Positions 10,951 to 23,417 of a stretch of 64,000 bases of DNA are shown here, one piece after another. This stretch comes from Clonostachys chloroleuca (lineage: Eukaryota > Ascomycota > Sordariomycetes > Hypocreales > Bionectriaceae): positions 3,224,001-3,288,000 of the forward strand of contig JBANAY010000004.1 in NCBI GenBank assembly GCA_037952775.1, written 5' to 3'. The first letter of the stretch is position 1, and the number at the start of each line of letters is the position of its first letter. The position numbers were made by a program, and so were the translations under genes. The notes under the pieces are model-generated. The model was not told where the DNA came from. It did no database searches and worked only from the letters and a program-made list of their open reading frames with translations.

Positions 10951-12593
10951 AGTATTTCCCGAGATGATCGTATACAAGACCAAACGAACGGTATCAGTCC
11001 AGCAAGTAAATACAGGCTTCAACCGAGATACAAGGGGATGGGAAGTGGCGAGAGAATTCTCATTGCACAACAAGAGTGTGGTTCGACCATCTATTAGTAG
11101 TACGGCACACGAGAAAGCGCAATGCATCCATGATCCATCCTCGCCGAGCCTATGATGCCTCTGTCCTATCAACAGCAGGACTGTATCTGTGGTGGTTCTC
11201 CGCCCATCTGCATCCATCCTCCCCCGCAATGCCTCTTCCACAATTGGCATCTGCCCCCGAAGCCGGTGCTCCTCCTCTCTGCATAACTATGTACATATAC
11301 ATATGTAGCTTCGCCGAATCTCCGCTTGTCCCCATGACGCGCACACTGCCTGCCCACGCCCACAATCCACCGCACCTGCTCACTCGCAGGCAGACAGTAC
11401 ATGGTACGGCGCTATGCTAGCAAAAGCTACCTGCCTACATACTTCCATGTCCTCCAGATACCCGCTTCTAAAATAAGCTGAGATCCAGGGACCCTTCCCT
11501 TCCGACCCGGGGCGCGGGATCGGACCTTAACACGCACCTCAGATGCCAACCATGTGATGTCTTGCACGCACTACACCCTTCCCTTGGCCGATTCCATCTC
11601 CACGTTCCAGTGCTTTAAGCTTCAGTCCCGCCAAGCATATCATGGGAAAATGCGGGAAACCCTGGTCCTCGAATGGCAATCGCCAAATCATCATCCCAAT
11701 CCTCGGTATGCCCAACCCGCATTCCCGCTCATACATATATGACGCCTCGACACGACAGCTTGTGCACTTTCAGTCGCCTGGCCCCGCGTAGCGTCGAGCA
11801 TAAACACCGTCCCTCGACCTCTCACCGTGTCTCGATCCGCAGGCCATGTTTCATCGTCCCCTCATCGAATACACCATGACTTGTCACATTGTGCCACACG
11901 CCAATCATACACCGTCCCTCCCCCTGCAAGGCCCTGAATGCGGAATTCCGGAAGCATTATGGGGAAGTGTGAGCATCATTACGCTCTTCATCGACTGGTC
12001 CGAGGGAAGGGAGGAAATATCATTGATTCCAATGTGTGAATTGCGCCATTTCAACCGAGTTCCCTCTTCGCGTAGAGTCTACAACCCAACTGGGTATGCC
12101 AGGGCGGCTTGGCCGTGTACACTATACCGGGAGAGCTTCCCGTATCTCCTGTGGAAACTTCACGCTCTACTTTTAGAGTGGCCATGTGGATAGGGTCGCG
12201 CGTGGCTTGGGAAACCTCACCGAAGCATGTCGGCCTGATCCTCCCACACTCGTAGGTCGAGACGAAGGGCGGAGATGTGGAAAGCCACGCACGAGTGGCC
12301 GCCCGCTGCTGTCCTTGGCTGAACGCATATTGCATTGCATAGAACGGCTGACCAAAGTCAGTTCTTGTGCATTGAATGAATGACAGCATTGATATCCGTC
12401 CATTGGTGAGGTTGAAATCGTATAAAGAGTCTTTCCTGTCCTGGTACAAACAGTCCATCTCTCTGCACGATCATTCAACATTCTATCTTCCAGATTAAAT
12501 TCTTTTTTCTAACTTTCAAAAACCCAGAGTGTGCCCTTTCTTTGGCCATTCAACCCAATTTGTCTCTCGATTCTCACCTCTTGACCCGTCATC
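10951..12593. promoter_or_regulatory. Divergent promoter region between the O-methyltransferase and the sugar-phosphate cyclase
   Basis: A 1643-bp stretch with no supported gene. A TATAAAG box lies at 12421-12427, about 167 bp before the cyclase ATG, followed by a pyrimidine-rich leader (TTCTTTTTTCTAAC at about 12500) that fits a transcription start zone. Short frames on both strands look incidental. Confidence 0.55.
12421..12427 (+). promoter_or_regulatory. Likely TATA box of the sugar-phosphate cyclase gene
   Basis: TATAAAG sits 167 bp upstream of the start codon and ahead of a CT-rich leader. The spacing fits a fungal core promoter with a leader of about 100-130 nt. Confidence 0.5.
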
Positions 12594-14235
12594 ATGTCTG
12601 ATATGAAGGCAACCGTCGAGCCCACCTCCAAGGGTTTCTCGGTCTGTGGGTACGAGAAGATCGAGTATGACTTCGAGTTCCTTGACGGGGTCTTGGATCC
12701 TGCGAAGCCGCAGTTGGCAGAGTGCTACCAGAGATGGAAGCGCTGCCTCGCCATCATGGACATGAACATGTTCGAGCTGTATGGCGACCAGATGCAGCGG
12801 TACTTTGACCACTACGGCATCGACCTCAAGGTCCACCAGACCAAGGTTGGTGAGAAGGCCAAGAACATGGACACCCTCCTTGGTATCGTTGACTCTATGA
12901 ACGAGTTTGGCGTGTACCGCAAGGAACCTGTCCTTGTCTTTGGCGGTGGCCTCGTCACCGATGTTGCTGGGTAAGCTTGATATCCCTCAACAAAACCCTC
13001 TGCACACTCCTGCATCAACATACCACGACTTGTGATACCCACTTGAAAACGCATACAGCTTCACTTCTACACTCATATGTACATAGTATACTAATATTAA
13101 CACTACCCCAGGTTTGCATGTGCGGCCTACCGCCGCAACACCAACTTCATCCGCATCCCCACCACCGTCATCGGCCTCATCGACGCCTCCGTCTCCATCA
13201 AGGTTGCCGTCAACTATGGCAACTACAAGAACCGTCTCGGAGCCTACCATGCCCCCATCCACACATTCCTTGACTTCACCTTCCTTCGCACCCTCCCAGT
13301 CGCCCAGATCCGCAATGGCTTCGCCGAGCTCATCAAGATCTCCTCCTGCGCCGACAAGACCACCTTCGACCTCCTCGACGCCCACTGCGAGGACCTCATC
13401 GCCACCGGCTTCGGCCGCGCAGACGGCTCCCCGGACGACCTGAAGAAGGCCGCCGACCAGATCTGCCGCGCCGGCATCCACGAGATGCTCAAACTCGAAA
13501 CCCCCAACCTCCACGAGATCATGCTCGACCGCATCATCGCCTACGGCCACACGTAAGTCTCTTTTCCCCTGAGATACCCTTTCCTCCTTCGTCCACTAAT
13601 CCCCACCCTTTCACAGCTGGTCCCCCCTCCACGAACTCATCCCCGACCCTCCCCTCCGCCACGGCCACGCCATCTCCGTCGACATGGCCTACTCTGCCAC
13701 CCTCGCCAACCTCCGCGGCCTCCTCTCCAGCCCGGATCACGCCCGCCTCCTGCGCCTCTTCTCCCGCGCGGGCCTCTCCATGGACCACCCCCAGTTCGAC
13801 CCGGCCATCCTCGAGAAGGCCACCTCGGCCATCCTCAGGACCCGCGACGGCAAGCTCCGCGCCGCCGTCCCCGTCAGCCCCATGGGCGACTGCGTCTTCC
13901 TCAACGACGTCACCCACGAGGAGATGTGCAAGGCCCTCGAGGTCCACAAGGGCCTCATGGCCCAGTTCGCCAGGGCCGGCGCGGGCATCGACGCCTACGT
14001 GGACGCCAGCGACACGGGCGAGGTTGCCGAAGCGGTCCAGGAGAAGGAGGTGGGCAGCGCCAGCAACGGGCATTACACCACCACTTCTGGCAGTGCCTAT
14101 CAGCCGGCCAACGGGGTGCCGGCGATGCACGCTGGCGGTGACCTCCCCCGCGTGGTGGACAATCTCAAGGGGAGCATGGATCAGTCCGCTCGCGGTAACA
14201 ATGTCATTGCTGTGGCAGATGGTGGTTTGCAGTGA
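12594..14235 (+). CDS. Sugar-phosphate cyclase of the DHQ synthase family, most like desmethyl-4-deoxygadusol synthase
   Basis: Three exons, 12594-12970, 13112-13552 and 13617-14235, joined in frame across introns of 141 and 64 nt, giving about 478 residues. NAD-binding [19 protein letters not shown] is formed across the first splice. It is followed by [30 protein letters not shown] and [12 protein letters not shown]. Likely Zn ligands are E in GFAELIK (about 198), H in YGHTWSPLH (about 272) and H in [11 protein letters not shown] (about 287). The [12 protein letters not shown] and KNRLGAYHA blocks are those I associate with DDG synthases, which convert sedoheptulose 7-phosphate to desmethyl-4-deoxygadusol. 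They do not resemble true DHQ synthases, which in fungi sit in the AROM protein. EEVS (2-epi-5-epi-valiolone synthase) is the close alternative. The last 70 or so residues are a Ser/Gly/Asn-rich tail beyond the usual length. The neighbouring O-methyltransferase fits gadusol or mycosporine biosynthesis. Confidence 0.88.
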
Positions 14236-15682
14236 ACTGTATTACAGTAATTCCACTTCGTAGCCACTTTCGAATCACGGGAACATGATGATAAAATCGA
14301 GAGTGGAAAGATAACATCAATAACTGAAAATGAGTTTAGGTGATCCTTGATCGCAAATGATTAAAAAACATTACCTTAATGACTTGAATTGTACAATCCA
14401 GTGCCGGGACGACTCCTAATGGCATGATAGATAGACTTCTTACCTTACCATAACTTTAATTACTTGGATCTAGGTACAACGGAAAAAAAAATGCAACCGT
14501 CAATGATGGACTTCTTATCTTACCATAACTTCAATTCGAAAGAATATCCTGTCACTACCATCTCGAGACATTGAGGATGTACTGCACAGGTATCATAGCC
14601 ACGTCCTTACACTACTATTACTATCGAGATTGCTCTCCATTTAACAAATCAAAGATGGAAGAAAATGTCCCATTCGCTTCTCTGACCTTGCAACGAAAAA
14701 GAAAAGAAAAAGATTGGAACCTACCCCATTACCCCTAGATGAATATGAAAAAGCAAAAACTCCCCGATTCCGTTACCTGGGCATCAGAAAGACCATCCCA
14801 GCCACTCTGTTTTGGACCTTGTGCAGTAACAGGAGCCTAACTATCTCAGATAAAACCCATGAACCCCATACCGTTGAATTCCATTCCCCCTTTTCCTGCT
14901 TATTTTGATACTCAATTTTGTTTTTTTTGAAGGTTCGCCCATGCCATGCCGAAATATATTGGTTGGATGATAGAGGTTCATGCTCACCGATCCTCGTCAT
15001 GATCGCCAACCCCAGAAAAGCCCATGTCCTTTCGAAATTCCCGCGCCAGACTTGGTCTCGTCAAATCATTATCGCACTTCCGTTTTTCCGCTGCTGATCG
15101 TAGAGGTTCAGAACTGCGAGTATTTGACGGTCGTCTCCATGGCTTGGCAGTTTCACCCTGTGTCGTAATGGTGTGACCGCCCTGCCAATTCCAACAAGCC
15201 GTCACAATAACAGCGCTCTGAATAAGAGTCTCTTGTAGTGAGACCGTGACCCATCGAAGATGCAACTCCTTCCCATATCAAACACCCGGATGACCAACAA
15301 CAAAAGAGAGAAACAAGAAACAACCATAATAAAGCAAAACAAAGAAACTCCCTCGCGAATGCCAGAAGCTCTTTCAGCAAGACTGTGTCCGCGCCCGGGC
15401 CAAAAGCCAATCCCAGATCCTTTGGTATATAGCGAAGTCTCCCCTCCTTTCCATATAATATTTGGTAATGCCATTCGTTATCGTCTGTTCTGAATCCCAA
15501 GACGAAACGCCGAAAGAGAAGTGTCCCCAACCGAATTCCCATCTTTGAGCCACGCGGACCGCTCTTATGTATGTTGATCGACCATTCCAGCGCCCAATTC
15601 ACCGTGCAGTATCTCAACTCCTTTCAATACAGACCCAAAACATGCTGCCTACTGCAGAGATGATTCTCATATGTTCAATAAA
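14236..15682. other. Intergenic with a 28-nt imperfect direct repeat
   Basis: About 1.4 kb of AT-rich 3' flank of the cyclase and of the minus-strand gene that ends at 15683. No supported gene. Two copies of a 28-nt sequence lie at 14434-14461 and 14509-14536. Confidence 0.5.
14434..14536. repeat. Pair of 28-nt direct repeats 75 bp apart
   Basis: Copies at 14434-14461 and 14509-14536 share GACTTCTTA-Y-CTTACCATAACTT-Y-AATT. They differ only at two C/T positions. They lie about 200-300 bp past the cyclase stop codon, perhaps in or just after its 3' UTR. Confidence 0.75.
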
Positions 15683-17369
15683 TTAGCCCCAGACGCTAGC
15701 TTGGGTGCCCAAGCCGGAAGACTGGCCCCAGACGCCGCTTCCCCGGCCCCAGCCTCCAGATCCAGAGGAAGCAAGAGGGGTTGTCGAGCGCTTTGATGAA
15801 GAAGTTCCGGATGGGGTGCCGGATGGACGAGTACCAATTGGAGCCACAGAGGCACCAGATTGGCCCGACTTAGAACCCCCAGGGGCAAGATCACGGGGTG
15901 GCGATCCGCCAGTGGGGCTGGAGGTGCTGGTGCGGCTTTGGAGGCCCACAGCATTGTCAAAGACCTTGTTGGCAGGGCCCGCGGTCTGCGGGCTTGCCGT
16001 GCTCGATGGTCGAGGGCTCGGGTCGGCGGGGGCAGAAGCAGGATCAGCGACGGAGCCAGGAGTGCTAGCCTCTCCGCTTGGGGGGGCACGGCTGGCAGAA
16101 CCGAAGGTCAATGGAGAGGCACCACGAAGGCTGGGAGGGCCGTTGGGTCCTGGAGCACCAGTACGAATGTTACCCGTCTCGTCAATATAACTGTTCTTGT
16201 CGGCGAAAGGGCCCTCGCCGTACAATGCGCTGCGCTGGCGGGCAATGAGTTCTCGAGTCTCCTCCTCGCTCATGTGTTTGTTGTTAGGAGGAGTTGCGAC
16301 TTCAGCCAGGGCATCTACGTAAAAAAGCTGTTAGCACATGCCCATTGTCATATGGATAAACAATCAAGCAACAGAAAACAGGCCCATAAACCAGTACCCC
16401 GCAGTAAGGTAAGCAAACTGCGGTCTCCCGGGGTATGGTATATCTCAAACAGGAAAAAACGAACGGATGTCGGCGAACCGTTAACCGTTGCCGACTAAAT
16501 CTTCTTATATTTTGGGGTTCGTATTTGCGATAGGAAGTGTTGTTATACAGCAGAGGGTGGCCTACTTCGTTGATATTGCTGCTCTGTGTGCAGGTTGCGA
16601 AGCTCACGTTCGCGCTGCGCCGCCATCCTCCTCTTTGCCTGCATGACCTGCTCTGCCTCGTTAGAGCCGCGCGATGATTGGTGTCGTTGAGGGGCGTAGA
16701 AGTTGTTGAGATTGGCTCCCTGGCCAGAACCGCGGGACTCGTCGAAGCTATTAATCGAGTGCGATCGAGGACCTCCGTGTGCCATGCGGCCGTCTAAATA
16801 GCAGAGGTCTGTCAGCTGCTGTTTAAATAAACATTGTTTGCCCTTGGTCGCATACACTTACCGAAGTCCGGAGTGCTTCTAGCGGAGTTTGGGCCATGAT
16901 GCATGGGCGAGAATTTACGTCGGCCACCCGACATGAAGCCCTTCCCAGACTTTTGGAGATTCTCATAAGCCCGATCAACCTCTATCCAGCAATCAGTTAG
17001 CCATTTCCTCCCAATTTCATTGTCACCATATCGGCAGGCTCGGAAAAGGGGGGATCGCCATCGAAATGTTTTCGACTAAGGAACTTCCGCCGAGATCGAG
17101 TTGTGATTTGGAGGCACGGATGCAATCAACAAGCGCGGAGCATCTTACCGTCGAACTGATACGAGAAAGCATATTCGTCTTGGGGCTGAGGAGCGCTGGC
17201 ACCTAAAATATCAAAGCCACGTCAGTATTGACTAGCAAGCACAAAAGAACGAGAGAATTGCAATCATACCAGCCCGAACGGGAGTGGTAGCACCCTGGTG
17301 TTCCCAGTTGTTCTGTTGAGGAGGGGTTGGCCCACCAGCCCATTGCTGCGCGTTCTCGTAGTAGGACAT
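15683..17369 (-). CDS. Conserved-looking disordered fungal protein, unknown function
   Basis: Five exons on the minus strand, 17369-17270, 17202-17149, 16981-16862, 16793-16566 and 16314-15683. All joins are GT..AG and keep the frame, giving about 377 residues. I do not recognise the family. It starts MSYYENAQQWAGG. A middle segment reads EVDRAYENLQKSGKGFMSGG, and an Arg/Gln/Glu-rich helix runs EAEQVMQAKRRMAAQRE. After the longest intron (251 nt) comes MSEEETRELIARQRSALYGE, the most conserved-looking helix. The C-terminal 160 residues are Ser/Pro/Gly/Thr-rich and end in repeated GSGxWG units. No membrane segment or signal peptide is seen. It is likely a cytosolic or nuclear scaffold or RNA-related protein, but that is only an impression from composition. 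Confidence 0.8.
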
Positions 17370-20300
17370 GTCCGTTTGATAAACCAATTACGCTGTCCGT
17401 CGAGACAAGGAAGGGGAGCTGGGCGAAGGGTCACAGCAGTTGCTTATATGGCGTATGCGTTCGTAGCTGTATGGAAACTAGCTGGAGCGGGTGTTAGTGA
17501 TTCAGAGAAATTTGAGAGCAAAACGAGAACATCGATGATTCAACGGTCGGCACCAACGAGAAACGGGCAAAGGATGGACGGCAAGCGCTGGGCGTGCAGT
17601 CCGTCTAGAACAAGAGCGCATGTCGCTCTCCGTACCGAGGAGACAGATGTCGAACTACCCATCCACCCACTTTCGCCGCCGGATGCTGGAATGAGGAAAA
17701 TGGGTACCGACCTCGAAAAAGGAGACACAGGTCTAAAAGTACAACCAACAGCGATGCGCAAATCCAGATCAAGGCGCCAAGATCAAAGAAAAGCGCTCTT
17801 GATATAAGCAAGAATTCCAGGTCGCGCCAAACGAACAATAGAAGCGATGCGCAGGAAGTCGTATCGTCCTCGGCAGTATTCTCGATATTTTGGAGGTGAG
17901 AGCTATAATAGAAAAACAAAGAGAAGGATGCAGAAACCTTATCACCACCTTGAGCTGGGGAAAAGGTTCGACAAACAGATGGTCCGAGACTCGAGAGCAA
18001 CTCCTAGGTCGTCAAGGAGGGTAGGAAAAAGGGGATGGATATCTTGGGGGGTGAGGAGTGACAAAATCAGGAAGAGAGGAAAGAGAGGAGACCGGGTGGA
18101 TGGATTTGATTTGGATGGGGTGGAAGGATGATGGGTTGACGACTGACAAGCAGAGCGCAGGTACTCCATACAGGGTTGGTACACAAGGTAGGGCACAGCA
18201 ACGAGGTACCTAGAACCCCTCCACGGCACCTGCACAGCAACAAGGTCGCAGAGGCAGGCCGACAGGTCAGGTAATTAGCAGCCGTAGGTAGTGCCTTCCG
18301 GGCCACCAGCAGACACCGAACAGCACTGGCCGATGGGGCTAGCACCTCGGAGGGGAACGTAATTAGAGCCCGTAGCCGGTCCCTGATCAGGTGTGGTGCT
18401 GCTGGCTGCGTTCCAGGTTGCAGAGTTGGGCTTCTGCCCGTCGGCTTGGTCTGGCACTCCAATGCAGCCTTGAACCTGACACCTCAGGTAGGTAATATGT
18501 ACATCCGTCCACCTACAGGTATGTGTACAGAATACCGATACATACCACACATGGAGCAAACACGTAAATGGCCGCCGCTCGGGGACTTGAGAGGCCCAGC
18601 AGGTACTCGGTCCGCTGATAACAACGCAGGTAGTACCTTACCCATGCAGTTAGGGGCCAGCTTCATCAGAGATTAGTGGAGGGAGGGGGTTGTAATGTTG
18701 ATCCGCACTGTATTTCTGGCCACTATCGAATTTAGCGCACTGTACCACAAAGGCATCCATCCATTGCACCAGTACATTGATCCTGTCAAGGTAAGCGGGG
18801 CAGCAAAGAATCAGCGCGCGTTGGCAGGGCGTGAAAAGCGCGCTCTCTGGGGAGTCGGCTGATGCAGATTTACTAGCTCTATCTGGTGGCACACCAACCG
18901 CCATATCACAGCACGCCTCACGCCACGCTGCTCGGCCTTGGGGATTTCAAAACGAACCGCACTACGCGCCCGTGGGCTGGGGAGCAGGTGAACAGAGACC
19001 GACGACCGGCCGTTGGCGGGTGGGGTGCCAAGGCAACGGAACTGAGAGAGGAGGTGCAAAGTACACTGTGCAGATGCTCAATCCACACTGGCCCGAGGGC
19101 CTAGGTACACCCGGATTCTCACGACCTCAGCTTCAGCAGTGGGTACCGAGGCTCTACTCGGGGCTGACCCGGCTTGACGCACATTACTAAGTATCTTCAT
19201 GTACAAGGCTCAACGCCGAGGAGACCCTTCAAGCAGGATGCGCAGAAGAGCAGAGCGGTCCCAGCACGTGGACCCTGGTCAGTACCCCGTTCGGTCCGCA
19301 CGTCCTTCCGTCAACCAGTACATTCTCGATCAGCAGCCAAAATTATTTTTAATTTGGTTGTCATCTCTGGATTAGGGGCTCACCTGGCTCCTGGTCGGTC
19401 CCCAAGATGCGGACGCCTCGCGACTTGGGGACGGATCTACCATGCAAAGGCATATTTATAACACGTAATCTTCCGCCAAGTATCATCTTGCTGCGGATGC
19501 CATGCAGAGAGGCGGGCGGAAAGAGAGGGAGCAAAATGGCACAGACGCCCGTCTCACGTATGGATCAAAGAATGAGCTTCTTCTCTTGGCTTTGGTCTTC
19601 TTGTGGGGGCCTCAATTTCGGTCACACAACATACGGTAGTACGTACATCTCATCACTGCCAGAAACAAGCATCATCCATCCCTCGCCCAATTCCATCTCT
19701 CAATCCATTTCATCACACATTACTAACATCACAGTACACCGTGCAACGTCTACACTGCTCTGTTGCCATCATGCCGGATTTTCCTCGTCATTCTCTCGGC
19801 ACCCGTCTCCACAGTCTTGGCGATTTGTACTTGCAATGGATCAAGGCGCTACCGCCAAAGATCCTCATCAAAGTGGAACAACCGATTTCTTCACCCCATC
19901 CTGGACTCCGTATTGATAGGCAGGCGCTGAATGGACAGCAGGTTCGTGTAAATGTGAATGAGCTCTGGTCCCCCTTGGCTGCTACATGAAATGCTCCGTG
20001 GATATCCTTTCAGGGCCATCTCGGACACTGTCACTGGGCTCCAAAGCCAACGGTCCCGTGAGTTCATGCTCCTTTCATCTTTCAGTCTCTCCACGTCTCT
20101 CATTCATTAGCGAGTCTCTAATGTCGGGGGACCAATCTCCGACCCAGATGGGCCATGGGTCATGGCATGACAGTGGGGATGGCGCCTCACTAAGGGTTGA
20201 ATAGCCGTCATCTCCACAAGAAAAACTCGACCGAGAACTGCTGTATTTCAGGGGACACATGAGGCGGGTTAAACATAGTAGAGCGAACTCGACACCGCCA

Positions 20301-21810
20301 TTAAACTCGTGTTGTGATACTCCTATTGCCAGACAGCGGGCCACCTCAGCCTGACGCGTGACATCCACGCGACAAGATGTTGTACGCACCACTCAGCTTG
20401 CTAGAGCAGCTTGCTACGGGATGTCTTGCAACGGACGGAGTACCATGTACGCTGCAAATCCTGTAGTACTGGAGAGACGCTAGAGGCTCCAATAATAAAC
20501 AACGAAGTGCTAATTAGCCGCAACCCTCCCTCCAGAAGCATCATCAGTATCGATAATGTTCTGACGAGCTCCCATGCTTGCCTACACAGATACATGGAGG
20601 CCAGATGGCCAGCGGATGACGCATGTAGAATCATGCATGGCATGCAGGCGCCATCACTCAGTGGCTTCTTGCAGACAGGCAAAAAGAGCCGATGCTAATG
20701 CACTCTCACCCAGATTCGTCGTGGCAATGAGTAAGTAACTAGTATCTTATTCCGAGTGCCACTGGTCGTGAGAGTACATGAACAATACATCATCCAGAAG
20801 TACCCAGGACGGGGTGATAGGGCTGGCTGCTTCATTCGGTAATCGCTATCAGACATGATCCTATTCATAGAGCCAGATAGACCAATACGGCCATGGCTTG
20901 GAGGGCCGGCAGCCCTCTTCTCTCCCAATACAGAACCAAGCCCTATTCGACTCGTCATCCAACTGCTCCCAAGTCGGCACAGTCTTGACCACCTCTCTGC
21001 CAGTCAGCCTGCCTCTCATCCTAGTCAGCCCGACGAATGGCCTGCGGAGCAGACGACTCATGGTTGACTCAGGCTCCGCCACTGCCACGTTGGCCTCCCT
21101 CCCGATGGCCATCGAGACAACGACGCAAGGATGGCCGAGGGCGATGATAGGCTGATCTACCTGGCCTTCCGACCACGTACTGTAGTTGCATCTCCCGCAT
21201 CGGCCGGAAGTGGTTACATGCAGTGCGGCGAGCAGTCACCCAGTTAGTCATGTCGCACGAGCAGCACGCCTGTTTTTTGTCTCGGGAATAGTCTACCCCA
21301 GGTCACGATAGAATGACCATCTCTCACGTAACCGGCCGCAATGAAGCTGAATAATCCCACAATTGATAATCTCCTCCTTTCTTTTCTTTTTTCGCCTTGC
21401 ATGCGTTGGCCCCATGTCCCGGAACCGGCCCGCGTACACACAAATCCGTGATATCCGAAGGAAATAATCTTGTTGGTATGGAATATGCTTGCAGCCCAAT
21501 TGTGAACATGCCAGCAAAAAGTCAACATGTTTACTAGGGACTAAAGCTTGATCCCCTCTAACTACCGAGATCATCAAATGGGCATATCAATGAAGCACGC
21601 ATTCACTAATTCTACACAGACAATGCCAGCTTCATCAGCAATTTCTTGTCCCATTGCAATGCTCATTAATGTATTCTCAGGTAAGATATCTTAGCCGCCA
21701 CTATTGCATCGCCAGGACGAGGTTTGCTTCTCTAATGAAGTATTCAATTTGTCTATCAAACTCGTTGTATCTATTCGGTTTTCTCCGGGGCACAAGGCCG
21801 ATTCTATAAA
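17370..21810. other. Long gene-free stretch (4.4 kb)
   Basis: This lies upstream of the minus-strand gene starting at 17369 and downstream of the MFS gene that ends at 21811. Short open frames are scattered on both strands, often overlapping each other, with no recognisable domain. TACCT/AGGTA-type motifs are frequent between about 18160 and 19200. I see no transposon ends, tRNA or CRISPR-like array. Confidence 0.5.
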
Positions 21811-23417
21811 TTATTCCTCAGGATCATGCTTTGCTGTGACTTTCTTCCTGTCCGCCTCATGATTCTTAAAGACCGCCAATAACCCAAGGTCGTAGCATGC
21901 CTTCAAAGATCCGGCGCAGACGAACGAGATGTAGAAGTAGTTCGAGTCGGCGAGAACACCAGTGATCAGCGGACCCATGCTCTGCGCGCTCGTCTTCACT
22001 ACATTGACCAGACCGAGGATCACGGTCCGCTCCTGGGGCTGGAGGATGGTGGCGAGAAAGGCGGAGCGGGGTGCGACGTCCATGGATTGCGTGCAAGCAC
22101 GCAGGGCGAGGAATAGAATGGACCAGTGAGCGTCGTTGGGGATGGGGATCAGAGCAAGGAAGACGGCGGAGGGCAGATGAGTGAAGACCATGGTCTAGTT
22201 CAAATGTTAGCCAATGAATAAGTCCAGTCGGAGGAGCAGGATCCAGTAGGGCAGAGGGTGTTTCTCACCTTGACATTTCCGAAACGTTTGGCAAGGAATG
22301 AAGCCACGATAGTTGAACAGGCCGAGATGATGCTGGTGACGAAGAAGATAGAACCGAGCCTGCCCTCCTCGATGTTGTAGTGCGACTTGAAGAAATAGGT
22401 GACCCATGACCTGTGAACGAGTTAGTTGGGCTATTCATACACGCATACAAGTAGAGGGCTAGTTGTGTCTTACAGAGGGGCAAGGCCAGAAGCGAAGGCG
22501 TCGAGGGCGAAGAGGATGCACAGGCTTATGACAACCGGAATACTATGCTTGCTGACGTTGGGAAGCAAGCTGCGACGAGTCTGGATGCGGCGAGGCTGGG
22601 CAGGCTTTGTGTGCTCTTCCCTTTCTCCCAGTAGAGGAGCTGTTTCGCTTCGTGTAGGCTCTTCCACTTCAACATCAGCTTCCGCAGCTCGGCTAAGAAG
22701 AAGAACCAAGACAAATTTAACGACGCCAACGGCGGAATAGGCAACAAAGACCAGACGGTAAGCCTCGAGTAGAGGCTTAGAAAGGACCTGGTGAAGATGG
22801 TGGATGACCCAGCCGCACGTCATGATACCAAACGCCGTACCAGCCGTCCCTGATAAGCTGTACCAGGCGTAGATATCGCTTAGGTGTGTAGATGTGTTGA
22901 GGTGAGCGATGATACTCTCCTCAACAGCCCGGAAAGGACCAATCTCGTTGCCACTACACGATCATTCGTCAGCACTCTTTCCATCCACAAGTAAGGTCAT
23001 ACCATATAAGTCATACCTTGGGCTAATAACTCCCAGAATAGCTGCTGCTAGGAGAACCCAGTAGTTATCAGACGACGCAAAGACGAGGCCACTGGCCGTC
23101 ATAAGAATGGCTCCCAGGGCGAGGGTAGCCCTACGGCCCATCCCATCAGCAAACAGAGCAAGGAGGAAGCTGATGGCGATGTCACCGCCAAGAGTCAGAG
23201 TCATAAAGAGTCCGATAAGAGTTTGGGATGTCTGCAGCTCGCGGAGGAAGGAAACGAGCACGAGCGTCGAGGCACCGTAGGCGAAAAGGCGCACAAAACG
23301 CTGAGCGCAAAGCAGCTTGACATCGGGGGCAGACCGATACAGAGAGTCTAATCCCATGGCATCCAAAAAGATGCCGGTGCAAGAGCGCCGGGGCTTCGCA
23401 AATTCTTCGCTAGTCAT
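21811..23417 (-). CDS. MFS transporter, 12-TMS
   Basis: Four exons on the minus strand, 23417-23017, 22953-22474, 22410-22269 and 22194-21811, joined in frame by GT..AG introns of about 63-74 nt, giving about 468 residues. The N-terminal half has RFVRLFAYGASTLVLVSFL and LFADGMGRRATLALGAIL, the latter the MFS motif A loop D-x-x-G-R-R. GNEIGPFRAVEESIIAHL, created by the first splice, is typical of a fungal MFS subfamily distantly like bacterial drug/proton antiporters. A central hydrophilic loop (about residues 225-265, Glu/Arg-rich, ETAPLLGERE) separates the two six-helix halves. The second half ends with a short charged tail. The substrate is unknown. No neighbouring gene hints at its job. 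Confidence 0.88.

Noticed and set aside
9962..15682. Full mycosporine cluster with ligase and NRPS-like genes
   Set aside because: No ATP-grasp or adenylation-domain motifs were found near the cyclase. The next genes are unrelated.
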